A DNA stretch of 64,000 nucleotides, taken from assembly GCF_014839835.1 (NCBI RefSeq), contig NC_071646.1, positions 2,232,001-2,296,000 on the forward strand. The letters are read 5' to 3'. This document shows positions 32,901 through 42,084 of this stretch, piece by piece (position 1 is the stretch's first letter; every line of letters starts with the position of its first letter). A program made the position numbers and the translations under genes. The notes below the pieces were generated by a model. That model was not told where the DNA came from and made no database searches. It saw only the letters and a list, made by a program, of their open reading frames with translations. This DNA is from Dryobates pubescens (lineage: Eukaryota > Chordata > Aves > Piciformes > Picidae).

Positions 32901-35900
32901 GGAAGCATGAGTAACTGCATGCTTTTGCTCCCATCCTGGCAGGGAGGTGATTCATGCCAGCTCAGAGGGGAGGGACGTGCTGCAGGTCAGAGCTGGGACT
33001 CTCCTGGTGAGGCTGCTTCACACCCTGCATTCTCCCAGCCCTCTCCCTCCACAGTGTCAAAGAACAAGTGGCCTTAACAGGAAAGCCACAGCTCCAGTGC
33101 TGGCAGTGCCAGCTCAGACCCATTCCAGAGGGCTGCTAACACCAGAGGTGGTCAAGAAGGGGAGATGAGCAACCTGACCAAGGCTCTGAGCAGCCTGATC
33201 TGGTGGAGAAGGTCCCTGCTCACTGCAGGGAATTGGACTTGGTGACCTTTGGAGCTGCCTTCCAACCCAAACCATTCTGTGGTTCCTAAGGGTGTCCAGC
33301 AATAGGACAGGGGGGGGATAGTTTGAAGCTGAGGGAGAGAAGGGTTAGGTTAGAGCTTAGGAAGAAGTTCTTCAGTATGAGGGGGGAGAGACTCTGGAAC
33401 AGGCTGCCCAGGCAGGTTGTAGATGCCCAGGGAGGTGTTCAAGGCCAGGTTGGATGAGGCCTTGAGCAGCTGAGTCTAGCTGAGAGGTGTCCCTGCCCAT
33501 GGCAAGGGGTTGGAGGAGATGACCTCTGAGGTCCCTTCCAACCTGAGCCACTCTGATTCCATAAGCAGAGTCCCTGCTCCCTGTGAATCACCACCCATCC
33601 CATCCCATGCCCAGCAGAAAAGTCTCCAGGGAGCAGAGGAGTCTGGAACACAACAACCAGGGCTCTGCTGGGAGAGGGAAGTGTGCCAACAGCCCTGGAG
33701 TGCAGCTGCTCTGCTCACATGCCACCTGGCCCCAAGGTCCCTCCAATCCCACCGGGAGCAGAGGCAAATCCTCCCCAGGAGGCAAATTAGGGAGACATTA
33801 ATGGGCCACCATGGCCAAAGGCCAGGGCTGCCTGTGGTCACAGTGGGGAGGCCAATTACAGCTGGCTGATGAATCCATTTACCCCAAACAGAGGCAAGTG
33901 AGTGTATGGAGCCCTCCCCATGGCTGCACCCAAAGCCCCAGGGCTCCAGTGACCCACTCCACAGGCTTCCCTTCCCTCCCCCAGGTCTCTGGGAAGCCAT
34001 TTGCCAGGATCAGCTCCCCAGACACCACAGGCAAGCAAGCAGAGCCCACAGGCTTCCCATCCCCCTTCTCCACCCCGTGGCATTCCGATGCCTCATTTAA
34101 TCCCAGGGCCAGAGGGAGCTGGCAGGACAAGCCGCAGAGCCCCACGCTGAGCTGCCGTGGGACACAGGCGTGACAAAGCTCTCTCCCTAACAGCCAGGAA
34201 AAAAAAAACCACAACCCCAGGACTGTGCTGCAGGATCCCAGCCCTGCCCCACTCCTCCCTGCCCACAGAGGTTGGTCCTTCTCCAGGAAAAGGCTTCGGG
34301 CTCCAGCCGCTGGCTCCGGGGAAGAGCCGGAAAAGCCACGCAGGAGTTCGCAGGGACCTCTGCGAGGGGAAACGTGCCTGGAATGGCTCTCTTCCCCCAG
34401 AACATGATTCCAGTAACCCTCTCCCAGGCCAGTTTAGAGCAGGAGCCTTTCCTGTTTTGAGCTCTTTCAACAGGTTGCCTCAAGAGAAAACCCCAAGGAT
34501 GACCACGGTGCTCAGGCACGCAGGGGAAGAGCCAGCGGGGCCGAGGAAGCCAGGGGAGAGTCTGCTTGGCCACCCCCAAGGACTGAAAGAAGAGCCTGGT
34601 TTGCCCTCCTGGCACACAGCTGGGCAGAGATGATCCTCACTGCCAGCAACACAAGTGCCTGGCAGCTGAGCCTTTCTATGCCAGCACTGCCAGGGGTTGT
34701 TTATTTCCCCTTAAGCAAACAGAAGAGCTTCAAGCAGAGCAGTTTTGGTTGACCACAGCTCCAAAATGGCTGCTGCCTCCTCCTCCTCTTCCTCCTCCTC
34801 CTCCAGCCAAACAACTTCACAGACCTGCACTGCATGGAGGACAGAGTTGGGCACCTCAGTGACCATTTTGGGCTCAGCATCAGTAAACTCAGCCCAACCT
34901 GCCTTTCAGAGCAAAGGAGAAGAGGTTAAGCAACTGAGCTGCTGCCAGAGGCACCCAAGGCTGGGACACAGAGCCTGGGGAGACAGCCACAAAGTCACAT
35001 TTCCCACCCAAGGAGCTAACCAAGCTGCACAGCTGCTGGGTTCCCACACTGCCACCTGCCATCAGACACCTACTGAGGGCAGGTGGCACAGCAGTTTTCA
35101 CCCAGAGCCAACAGCTGGTCTTTGCTAAGGATCACCTCCACTCCACGCAGCAGCCCTCAGGAGGAACAGCTCTGGCAGCTCAGCTGCCCCTGGCTACTTC
35201 AAGAGCCCCAGAAGGCAGCACAGAGGCCACTCAAGCAGCCTTTAACCTTCAGAGCAAGCCACCACGCAGGCCTCTCACCCAGAGTGTGATGAGTGACTTA
35301 TTAACCTGGGTGGCACGAGCCTGGCATGCAGCAGACAGTGAAGGAAAGGGATGCAGGACCTGTAGAGCTCCTGGAGAACCTGTGGAGCTGGGAGGCCTAC
35401 AGCCACCACCAGGGAACACTTTATTTCAAGCCATAACACATGGAATGGGCTCAGTCTCCAGACAGAGCTTCCAGCTGCAACCTCCTCCCATGAGCCAGAG
35501 CAGGGCAGCTGCAGCACAGAGGTGCCCCACAGCCTCTCAACCTCCTTCCATGAGCCAGAGGAGGGCAGCTGCAGCACAGAGGTGCCCCACAGCCTCTCAA
35601 CCTCCTCCCATGAGCCAGAGGAGGGCAGCTGCAGCACAGAGGTGCCCCACAGCCTCTCAACCTCCTTCCATGAGCCAGAGCAGGGCAGCTGCAGCACAGA
35701 GGTGCCCCACAGCCTCTCAACCTCCTTCCATGAGCCAGAGCAGGGCAGCTGCAGCACAGAGGTGCCCCACAGCCTCTCAACCTCCTTCCATGAGCCAGAG
35801 CAGGGCAGCTGCAGTGCAGAGGTGCCCCACAGCCTCTCAACCTCCTTCCATGAGCCACAGCAGGGCAGCTGCAGTCCAGAGGTGCCCCACAGCCTCTCAA

Positions 35901-36539
35901 CCTCCTTCCATGAGCCAGAGCAGGGCAGCTGCAGCACAGAGGTGCCCCACAGCCTCTCCTCCTCTCACTCCAGACATCACCAAGGTCCCCTTCTGTCTCC
36001 CCCTAGCCCAAGCAGCATACAAGGTAGTTGGCCTCCTTCCCTCACACTCTATCTGCTGAACCAGCCTTGGCACTGAAGTCCTTCCTGGCTAGGGACCAAG
36101 ACACAGCCTACAGGGACAGGCTTCAGAGCGCAGTGCCACGCCAGGCCAGCATCCATCCTACCTGCACAATGTCCAGCACCATTCCAGCAGCAACTGTCCC
36201 AAAGCCTGCCAGGAGGAAGGGGAAGAGGACTTGCAGTCCGATGGAGAAGGAGGTCTCCTTGAGGGGCGAGGCGGGCTCAGGGCCCCGGTCCGTGCTGGTG
36301 TCGTCGCTCTCGTTGCTCTGGCTGCCGTTCTCCAGCAGGGCATCTTCCTCCCGCACCCCCTTGGCGTTGGCACGGGACTCCAGCACCACCACCTCCACGC
36401 CAGCCCCGGCGGCTGCCAGGAACGCGGAGGGCTCCGCCGGCGGCCCGCGCTCGGGCCCGGCGAGGCGCTCGGCGGGCAGGACGGGCGGCGCGGCCCCGTT
36501 GGCCTGCAGGGGCTCCTTCTGCTCCGGCTTGGCAGACAT
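14788..36539 (-). CDS. SLC41A1: Solute carrier family 41 member 1, Mg2+ transporter, complete, ten coding exons
   Basis: Plasma-membrane Mg2+ carrier (Na+/Mg2+ exchange) with two MgtE-like halves. Coding exons: 36162-36539, 30052-30159, 25500-25571, 24236-24380, 23990-24136, 22642-22789, 21696-21775, 18259-18393, 16810-16958, 14788-14973. They sum to 1548 bp, 515 residues plus stop (human 513). The internal duplication is visible: [16 protein letters not shown] (146-161) against [16 protein letters not shown] (360-375), and [15 protein letters not shown] (252-266) against [15 protein letters not shown] (476-490). Asp253/Asp265 and Asp477/Asp489 are the repeated acidic residues. The cytosolic N-terminus (1-105) is variable and acidic, ending before [20 protein letters not shown]. 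All splice sites are GT-AG and all phases close. A non-coding first exon upstream in the CpG island is likely. Identity is certain. Confidence 0.98.
15062..15140 (-). mobile_element. CR1: CR1 LINE terminal fragment
   Basis: About 80 bp of CR1 3' end, 'caggctggaagagacctcag', in SLC41A1 intron 9 (coding intron numbering). Confidence 0.75.
15612..15890 (-). mobile_element. CR1: CR1 LINE fragment, young subfamily
   Basis: Antisense copy with an 'aacagaatagaacagaac' tail at 15612 and the diagnostic 'cagcacatcccaagg' block near 15775. It belongs to the same subfamily as 19798, 24408, 26488, 40615, 49842 and 52163. Confidence 0.88.
16810..16958 (-). CDS. SLC41A1: SLC41A1 coding exon 9 (residues 405-454)
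   Basis: 149 bp encoding [20 protein letters not shown] to YMTAALLQ, two membrane segments. Acceptor 'cctgacag', donor CAG|GTAAGC. Confidence 0.97.
17160..17400 (-). mobile_element. CR1: CR1 LINE fragment
   Basis: Antisense CR1 3' end: 'cagggctggaagggacctc' near 17178, inner end near the 'cttcctaatttctcc' block. Confidence 0.83.
17886..18130 (-). mobile_element. CR1: CR1 LINE fragment
   Basis: Antisense copy in SLC41A1 intron 8, starting 'aggggttggaagggacctc'. It ends about 130 bp from the exon 8 donor. Confidence 0.82.
18259..18393 (-). CDS. SLC41A1: SLC41A1 coding exon 8 (residues 360-404)
   Basis: 135 bp, phase 1 at both ends. Encodes the second MgtE-type signature [20 protein letters not shown] and the cytosolic loop to STFFSS. 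The acceptor 'cccctctgcag' is formed at the very edge of the 38-bp repeat; donor G|GTGGGC. Confidence 0.97.
18401..19655. repeat. 38-bp minisatellite, about 32 copies, abutting an SLC41A1 acceptor
   Basis: Units of 38 bp, for example with the ggcc core at 18417 and 18455. Small variants alternate (cagtcagtc / cagccactc; gagagaag / gagagagg), and one 34-bp unit sits near 19311. In SLC41A1 sense each unit carries an ACTGAC branch-point-like motif followed by a CCTCCCCTTGCTTCTC pyrimidine tract. The unit nearest exon 8 supplies the real acceptor tract. The long frames through it are a result of repetition. Confidence 0.97.
19798..20110 (-). mobile_element. CR1: CR1 LINE fragment, young subfamily
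   Basis: Antisense copy: 'aaccaggctggaaaagacc' near 19809, then 'cagcacattcccatgg' near 19955. Confidence 0.88.
20296..20640 (-). mobile_element. CR1: CR1 LINE fragment
   Basis: Antisense copy of a different subfamily ('atggctcaggctggaaggg' near 20302). Its inner end is the 'gcagccttcctgtagg' block. Confidence 0.85.
20766..21395. repeat. 81-bp tandem array built from a CR1 3' end
   Basis: Seven units begin at 20766, 20847, 20928, 21009, 21090, 21171 and 21252, with a partial eighth at 21333. Each starts with the CR1 terminal 'cacagaatgggttgg' and 'ggaagggacctt'. The last unit runs into ordinary CR1 terminal sequence 'gacctcgaggtcatcc'. Located in SLC41A1 intron 7. Confidence 0.94.
21696..21775 (-). 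CDS. SLC41A1: SLC41A1 coding exon 7 (residues 333-359)
   Basis: 80 bp encoding [20 protein letters not shown] then VFTPVIN. Acceptor 'ctctgcag', donor AATG|GTGAGT. Confidence 0.97.
22035..22440 (-). mobile_element. CR1: CR1 LINE internal fragment
   Basis: Antisense, more 5' part of CR1: 'gaacacccccagttccctc' near 22115 and 'ggacaccagaactggac' near 22218. No 3' terminal part is present, so the piece has lost its end or was rearranged. Confidence 0.8.
22642..22789 (-). CDS. SLC41A1: SLC41A1 coding exon 6 (residues 284-332)
   Basis: 148 bp encoding [20 protein letters not shown] to VIIAMAIS, two membrane segments. Acceptor 'cctcag', donor AGCAG|GTAGGA. The start of this loop differs from human (NHWRYIYPLV). 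Confidence 0.95.
22920..23840. other. SLC41A1 intron 5, unique
   Basis: No repeats or exons recognised apart from a short duplicated 'gggttgaggtaaag' at about 23020 and 23069. Confidence 0.5.
23990..24136 (-). CDS. SLC41A1: SLC41A1 coding exon 5 (residues 235-283)
   Basis: 147 bp encoding [20 protein letters not shown] (first PDN block) to [10 protein letters not shown]. Acceptor 'gctgcag', donor CTGG|GTGAGG. Confidence 0.97.
24236..24380 (-). CDS. SLC41A1: SLC41A1 coding exon 4 (residues 187-234)
   Basis: 145 bp encoding [20 protein letters not shown] to TAFIASLVL. Acceptor 'cttctcag', donor CTGG|GTGAGG. The following intron is only 99 bp. Confidence 0.97.
24408..25212 (-). mobile_element. 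CR1: CR1 LINE, about 800 bp, filling SLC41A1 intron 3
   Basis: Long antisense copy from the terminal 'cacagaatcaccaaggttgg' through the RT C-terminus (in CR1 sense [25 protein letters not shown]) to about 25212. Intron 3 is 1119 bp, so most of it is this insertion. Frames are mostly open, so it is fairly young. Confidence 0.92.
25500..25571 (-). CDS. SLC41A1: SLC41A1 coding exon 3 (residues 163-186)
   Basis: 72 bp, phase 0 at both ends, encoding [20 protein letters not shown] then ALIQ. Acceptor 'tcttgcag', donor CAG|GTAAGG. Confidence 0.97.
25872..26010 (-). mobile_element. CR1: CR1 LINE terminal fragment
   Basis: Antisense 3' end of an older subfamily: 'gcttggaagggagccctgg' near 25888, then 'cacacaggagcatgtccagg' near 25959. 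Confidence 0.72.
26488..26892 (-). mobile_element. CR1: CR1 LINE fragment, young subfamily
   Basis: Antisense copy: 'gatagaatcaataaggttgg' near 26486, 'cagcacatcccagagg' near 26641, inner end at the 'cctcagcctctcctcacagg' block. It meets an opposite-strand CR1 tail at 26893. Confidence 0.9.
26893..26968 (+). mobile_element. CR1: CR1 LINE terminal fragment, opposite orientation
   Basis: Sense tail 'atggcaggggggttggagcc' to 'ctgtgatactatga', directly adjoining the preceding antisense copy. Either two insertions met or one copy is inverted. Confidence 0.8.
26970..27838. other. SLC41A1 intron 2, unique
   Basis: No repeats or exons recognised. Confidence 0.5.
27840..28112. repeat. Tandem duplication, 141-bp period
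   Basis: Two copies beginning at 27841 and 27982 ('gttactgccacctctctctg') are almost identical over about 130 bp. In SLC41A1 intron 2; probably a recent local duplication. Confidence 0.9.
28113..30051. other. SLC41A1 intron 2, unique
   Basis: No exon or mobile element recognised. Frames of up to 320 codons (28586-29554, plus strand) are Ser/Gln/Pro-rich with no domain. Confidence 0.5.
30052..30159 (-). CDS. SLC41A1: SLC41A1 coding exon 2 (residues 127-162)
   Basis: 108 bp, phase 0 at both ends, encoding [20 protein letters not shown] and [16 protein letters not shown], the first MgtE-type signature. Acceptor 'tcttgcag', donor GCT|GTGAGT. Confidence 0.97.
30226..30540 (+). mobile_element. 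CR1: CR1 LINE fragment
   Basis: Sense CR1 3' end from 'ggctacaagaaagctgggg' to 'cttccaacccaactcactc'. It starts about 65 bp from the acceptor of SLC41A1 coding exon 2. Confidence 0.88.
30541..30720 (+). mobile_element. CR1: Second, tandem CR1 3' end
   Basis: Repeats 'ccctccctggaggtgttcag' and the following 130 bp exactly 180 bp after the first copy. This looks like a tandem duplication of the CR1 end with later divergence rather than a second insertion. Confidence 0.82.
31200..31545 (-). mobile_element. CR1: CR1 LINE fragments, two nested 3' ends
   Basis: Antisense. A first terminal block 'ttggttggaagaggcctctg' at 31210 is interrupted at about 31242 by a second one, 'cacagaatcaccaaggttgg', which continues to about 31545. 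Confidence 0.83.
31546..33149. other. SLC41A1 intron 1 (coding numbering), unique
   Basis: No repeat or exon recognised. A short duplication 'gtagcagtgaatgctttg' occurs twice at about 31627-31662. Confidence 0.5.
33150..33292 (+). mobile_element. CR1: CR1 LINE terminal fragment
   Basis: Sense tail: 'gagcagcctgatctggtgg' near 33187 to 'ccaaaccattctgtggttcc' near 33268. Confidence 0.8.
33298..33562 (+). mobile_element. CR1: CR1 LINE fragment
   Basis: Sense copy following the previous one in the same orientation: 'gaagctgagggagagaagg' near 33325 to 'ccttccaacctgagcc' near 33534. Confidence 0.85.
33563..35475. other. SLC41A1 intron 1, unique
   Basis: No exon recognised. A short TCC-rich run lies at 34780-34805. 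Confidence 0.5.
35476..35960. repeat. 60-bp minisatellite, 8 copies
   Basis: Eight units of exactly 60 bp, differing by one to three bases each, with core 'gagccagagcagggcagctg'. Because 60 is a multiple of three, several frames stay open through it and predict repetitive peptides. It lies in the SLC41A1 intron about 200 bp from coding exon 1. Confidence 0.96.
36162..36539 (-). CDS. SLC41A1: SLC41A1 coding exon 1 (residues 1-126)
   Basis: Starts [17 protein letters not shown] and runs to [10 protein letters not shown]. The start is chosen by alignment with the human MSSKPEPKDVHQLNG start and because a 'ccctgcag' acceptor lies one base upstream (36541-36542), so the 5' UTR is split as in human. 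Contains [20 protein letters not shown], identical to human. Donor CAG|GTAGGA. Confidence 0.97.
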
Positions 36540-37659
36540 GCTGCAGGGAGGCTCTCCTCACCCTTGGCTCGCTGGGCCTACAGCCAGCAGCTGTTGCAGG
36601 AGAGATCTTCTTCCAGGGGCTTATACAAATGGCCTTTCCAGCATCTAGAGCCAACCTCTCTTACCCCTGCTCGCCTGCCCTGGAGCGCAGAGACTGCTCC
36701 TGCAGCAGAGATCCCCATCAAGCAACGTCCAGGAATGGAGGACGCCAACCAGGGAGCTCGCAGGGAACACTGCAGGAGCTGGGGACTACAGCAAATTCCC
36801 TCTAGTTCTCCTCCTCCTTTCCAGCACCGTGGGGTGCAGCAGCCACTGCAACAGGCTCCAAGCTTCTCCTCTTTGACGTGGGACACTTCAGTGCATCTCT
36901 CTCCAGGTCTTCTTCCAGCAGCACCACTGCTGTGAGGGGACACACAAGGCAGAGAGAAAAGCAGATGGAAGTAAGTAACACAGGAGCTTAAAGAGCTGAG
37001 AAAGCAGAGAGTGGATACAAGAGGGGCTGGCTTTGGGAGATGCTGCAATCCAGAACAGCTCTCCTTACTATCAGGGCTTTGTCACTTTCTCCAGTGGCAT
37101 TTGAGTCTGAAGGCTCCTGGGGGGTTTTGCTGTGTTTCAGCCTGGCTTGTGCTCTCTCTGCCAAAGCAGTCAGCAGCAGCACCACGAGCTCCAAGTGTCA
37201 CTGCCCTCCTCCTCCTGCAGGAAGAATTTCTCACCTTACAGCACAACGCAGCCAGAGTCTTTATTTAAAGTAACAGCAAGCTCCTGGTTAGGGTTTCGTA
37301 GTGAGCTGAGCAGGCTGGAGGGTGGGAGCTAGCATTTGGACAGCCTCAGTCACTCTCTGAGAACTCCTCTTTCACCTGGAACACGAGAAGGAAAGAGATA
37401 TTCTGCTGGGTCTCGTGGCAGTCAGCACAAGGGCTCATTCATTCCACAGCCTGCTCCTCCAACCTACGCTGAAGGTACAACCTTCAGGCTACAGCTGTTA
37501 GCCATGCTAGCCCTTCACTCTTCACGCCTTCTTTGCCCCTTCCTCCACACTTCAGGGCGGCTGTGTCAGGGGAGACGAGGAGAACATCAGCTCTCTTCTG
37601 CCCGTTCCCCAGAAGAGACCTTGGAGGTCCCTCCGGAGGTCTCTCCCATGGGGGTCTCT

Positions 37660-38420
37660 CCTGGGGGGAATCCCCAAGCCGCGCAACAAGGGTGCCCAGC
37701 CCGGAGGCCGAAGTCCCGCATGGAGCCACCGGCCACAACCACGGCAGCGACTGCTGCCCGCCGTGAGCCCCACGCCAAACCGGAGCAGGCGTGCGGAAAG
37801 AGCGCGGCCCCGGGGCTCTGCTCCATCCCCGCCTGCCGCAGCGCTGGAGGTGCCGCAGCGCTCACAGAGCCCCGAACGTGGCGGAAGCGCTGCCGAGCGA
37901 GCGCGGAGGAAAGCGGGCGGCCCGCAACCCCGTAAGCCCCAAACTCTAAAGCGGACTCAGCCGAAGCCCAGCCCAGCTCCACCGGAGGAACCAGCGCCCA
38001 CCGGGAAGCACTGTCCCGAATACACCGGAGCTGCTCCGGCCGCCGGCCCGGCCGCCCGGCCTGCCTGTTCGCTCTCTGCGGAACAGGGCTGTCGCGGGCC
38101 CCCTCGCTGCCCCTGCCGCAGACCGTGGGCCCCACCGCAGCGGCCACCCACCCCCCGGTTCGCCGAGGACCTCACCGCTGGGCACCGCGGAGCCTCCCGC
38201 TCCGCTCGCTCTGCCCCGCCGGACCCGCTGCGGGCTGCCCCGCGCCGCCCTGACATCACCGCCCGCCAATGGCGGCCCTGCCCAGCGCGCCGTGCGGCGC
38301 TCTCATTGGTCAGCCGCGCGTGGCGTCACGCCTGGCCCCGCCCCCGCGCAGCGCGGGGTGAGCGGCGTGGGGGGCGTGGCCTGCGGGGTCACGTGAGGCC
38401 GAGCCCACATGGAGCCGGTG
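37660..38420. promoter_or_regulatory. SLC41A1: SLC41A1 CpG-island promoter
   Basis: Very CpG-dense. Two CCAAT boxes (38266-38270 and, on the other strand, 38305-38309), a CRE-like TGACATCA at 38251-38258, a GC box at 38334-38345 and an E-box at 38389-38396. A GCG|GTGAGG donor candidate on the minus strand at 38174-38176 could end a non-coding first exon. There is no TATA box. The exact start site is unknown. Confidence 0.7.
38389..38396. promoter_or_regulatory. CLEAR-like E-box (TCACGTGA)
   Basis: Reads GTCACGTGAG from 38388, nine of ten bases of the TFEB CLEAR consensus. In the SLC41A1 promoter, just upstream of the CCAAT boxes in transcript sense. Confidence 0.5.
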
Positions 38421-38453
38421 GGGCTGCGGCCAGCCCCCTGCCAGCCCCGCATC

Positions 38454-38650
38454 CATCTCCGCAACCTTCCCTCCTTCCATCCCTCCATTCATCCCTGCGT
38501 CTCTCTATCCCTCCCTACACTCCTTCCTCCTTCCCTGCATCCCTCCTTCCTGCATTCCTCTACCCCTGCATCCTTCCCTCCTTCCCAGCATCCCTCTCCC
38601 TCCCTGCATCCCTCCTTTCCTGCATCCCTCCAACCTTCCTTCCCTCCACC
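38454..38650. repeat. Degenerate pyrimidine-rich (CATCCCTCCTTCC)n
   Basis: Imperfect repeat of 'catccctccttcc' on the plus strand next to the CpG island. Confidence 0.85.
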
Positions 38651-39924
38651 GAGCTCAGGGCAATACCTGAGGCTTCCTTGCTCTCCGGATGATCCCAGTT
38701 CTCACCTGGGATGCAGCATTGGCAGGAGGCTTCTGCTTCCTTTTCCTTGCTATCGTTCTCCTCTCGCTCCCATCACCGGTAGGATGCTCCTGGGAGGTTC
38801 TCTCTACCTGGGGACAGGGGTGCCACAAGTCACAAAGCTGGAGGGCAGGCTGAGCAGAGCCGTGCTGCTGTCTCCCCTCAGAAGTGTTTGGAGATACCCC
38901 CAGTCCAGGGACACTCAGCTTGACTGATGCTCCACAGAAGGCTAGATCCAACCATGCCTCTCACTTGGGCCAACTTAAAATGCTAATGACACAGCAACCC
39001 TCTGGCATTTATCACCTCATCTCCCTAACTCCTTAATTAAGCCCAGCCTTACTGTCTTGTCTGCCATTCAGGGACCAAGGCCCAGCAGCACTAAGATGGT
39101 ACAAGAGCCTTCAGCCCCAGCCCCAAGGGCATCTCTGATGCAGCTGTAAACCAACCCAGGATATTATCACATACTCACTTAGCAGCTGTTGAGACCCAAC
39201 TGTCCCCCAGCAGACACCACAAAGCCCTGCTGCAGAGGTCAGTGCCCTCTTGCCTGGCAGACTCTCTATCCCTGAACAAAACCAGCTCTTCTGATTCATG
39301 CTTCCCTTTTATTTCCTTTCTTCTTTTTTTTTTTTTTGGGGGGGGGGCAGGAATGTGAATTTTTTGGCATGAGTGGAACTTCTGACCAGTTGTTGTTTTT
39401 CCTTCCTGCCTTTCCTTTCCTCCCAGGAAACAGCCAACAGCAAGTGATTACCCAGAGCCATGACGTGATCCCCAGCTCCAGGCCCTGGAGACAGAGGTCT
39501 GGAGCCAATGGAGGCTGCTGTGACACAAGGGCATGCGTGAGAGGGATGAGGGAGGGCAGCACAGGAACTGTGTTGTGTCCCCCCCTGGGTCCAGCATGAC
39601 TGGAGCTGGTGACTTCATCTCTCAAAGTAAGGAAAGGAAGGCAGTCATGGTCAATGGCAGCAGGAGCCCCATTGTGAGGGAGGTCTCTCTGAAGATGGGG
39701 GCTGTACTACTCCAGTTCTCCTGGTTAAAAATGGAGCTGGAGGAGCTTCCTGTGCTGAAGCACTGGGAAGAGAAGGCTGCACTTGAGCAGAGCAGAGCAG
39801 GCTATAAAGCAGCACAAAGACAGCTCAGGTAATTCTATGGCAAAGACCTACAAGTAGGGCTTGTAACCTTCTCAGGCCCAAAAGCCTTTGCAGATGTCTC
39901 TTCACTCTTTCCTCAGGGAATTGT
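38651..39924. other. Intergenic spacer
   Basis: Unique sequence upstream of SLC41A1, with a T-run/G-run at 39324-39348. No exon recognised. Confidence 0.5.
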
Positions 39925-40190
39925 TTCAGCTGGAAAAGCCCTTTAAGATCATCTAACTGTACCAACTCTGGTGCTAAACCACAGCCCTCAGCACCACATC
40001 TCAGCTGTTTTCAAACACCTCCAGGGATGGGCATTCAGCCACCTCCACCTGGGCAGCCTCTGCCAGGCTTTCAGAACCCTTTTGGTGAAGAAGTTTCTTC
40101 TAAAGTCCAACTTAAACCTCCCCTGCTGCAACTTGAGACCTAGCCCCACCTGGCTCCAACTTCCTTTCTGTTTCACCAGCCTGGAAGCAA
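39925..40190 (-). mobile_element. CR1: CR1 LINE fragment
   Basis: Antisense: 'tttcagctggaaaagccc' near 39925 to 'cacctggctccaacttcc' near 40145. Confidence 0.83.
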
Positions 40191-40614
40191 ACAAACCCAC
40201 CACCATCCCCTCTTTCCCCAAGCTCCCAACAAGCACTGCTCCCACCTGTGCTCATGTGGCACCCACGTGCCGTGCCTGCCGTGACAAACACAGGTCAGGC
40301 TCGGTCAGGTACAGCCCTTGGGCCCATCCCACGTGAGAGCAGCTGGTGGAAAGGAGCTGAAAGGTCCTCACTTCCTGTGCTCCACCAGGCCAGTGGTTCC
40401 TGTGTCAGCAGCTGCTGACCCCACCGCAGCAGGGACAGCTGTCAGGGGGGCACTGAGGACATGCCTCCCCCTTTGGGCCGGATGCAAGCTGTGACTTCAT
40501 TTCTGTGCAGAGATCAGGGCTGAGGAAAGCCCCAGCAGCACGAGGCTGAGCAGAGCTGGCAGGGACCAAGAACTCTTGGGAAAGGGAAGAGTTTACCTGG
40601 GAGCTTCACTAGAT

Positions 40615-40950
40615 CATAGAAGAGATGAATCAGAAAGGTTGGAAAAGACCTCAGAGATCATCCAGTCCAAGCTGCCACCCAACACCTCCTGACTAACCCA
40701 ACCCTGGCTCCAAGTGCCACATCCAATCTCCTCTTGAACACCTCCAGGGATGGGGACTCCACCACCTCTCTGGGCAGCACATTCCAATGGCCATTCTCTC
40801 TTCCTAACACCCAGCCTAAACCTCCCCTGGCACAGCTTGAGACTGTGTCCTCTTGTTCTGGTGCTGCTTGCCTGGGAGAAGAGACCAAGCCCCACCTGGC
40901 TCCAACCTCCCTTCAGGGAGCTGGAGAGAGCAAGAAGGTCTCCCTCATTG
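40615..40950 (-). mobile_element. CR1: CR1 LINE fragment, young subfamily
   Basis: Antisense: 'aatcagaaaggttggaaaag' near 40627, 'cagcacattccaatgg' near 40776, inner end 'ggagctggagagagcaag' near 40917. Confidence 0.9.
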
Positions 40951-42084
40951 ACTGCAGAGGTTAAAACCAGGCTCAGTTAAGCCACCTCCTCACTCCCCCT
41001 TTATTCCCAACTCCATGAAGCAGCTCTCCCTTCCCCAAATCCCAACGAGGACACTGGGATTAACCTTTTAGGAGGTCTACACAGGACTGGGCAGCACTGT
41101 AGGAACAGCATCTGGTGGCATGGGCTGGGCTGGGCTGAGCTAGGCTGAGTGCAGCAGCAGCACTGTGGCAGCTTTAGGCTATGCCTTGGAGACTTTTTAA
41201 ACAGATCTTGGGCAGAAAGGGAGCAAAATGTCATTGAATTCAACCCCCCCACAACCAGCTTGAGACAAATGGATCTCACCAGCTCCATGAAAAGACCAAA
41301 CAGCCCAGCAGAAGAGGAGCCAAGGATGCAAGTGTCCAACACAAGGCTGGAGGAAACAACTTTGTAAACACCTTGTTCCTGCATTCTCCTCCAGCTCTGA
41401 GCCTGAACTCTCCACAGTCACTCAGGGCTGAAAATAACCCAGGTCCTTCCCAACAGAGGCCAGAGAGGGAGCCTGCTTTAGAAAGTGCCAGGTGTGGGAG
41501 AGGACATCTTGTGACCCCCACAGGCACATACCTTGAGTTAAGTGCTCAGAAGAATGGCAGCTTTCTAGCCCTGGCTATAAAGCAGTGAGGGAAAGGAAGG
41601 TACCATGGATGGTAACAGCCTGGAGCTGGACTAAGAGCACTCCAAACCCCCCTGGGTATGACACCAATCTGTGTGTCTTCAGAGCAGAAAATCAGGCTTT
41701 TCTCTGCTGAATCAGAGGTAACTGCACTGCATGCTCGAAGCAGTGACTCATCACAGAGAACACAGCTCAGAGAGCTGTTGATCCATGGGGTGGTGATGCA
41801 CCTGGCACTCTCACCTGCTGCTGACACCCTGCAACCCTGTGATCTCAGCAGGAAAGGGCCAGGGCTAAAGATGCTGAGGGGGCCTGGAGCACCTCTGCCA
41901 GGAGGAAAGGCTGAGAGCCCTGGGAGGGGTTGGGGATCTGAGCAATGCTCAGCAAGAGCTGAAGGGCTGGGGGCAAGGGGATGGGGCCAGGCAATAAATC
42001 TCTCCTTTCACACCCCAAGTGTGCTCCCACTGCACACCATCACCACCCAGCTTAGGCTTTTCACACCCTCTGCCCCCCAACACA
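40951..42084. other. Intergenic spacer
   Basis: Unique sequence; no exon recognised. Confidence 0.5.

Noticed and set aside
37763-38692. A 309-codon plus-strand frame over the SLC41A1 CpG island
   Set aside because: Open because GC-rich sequence has few stops; it is Pro/Arg/Ala-rich, without domain, and continues into a simple pyrimidine repeat.
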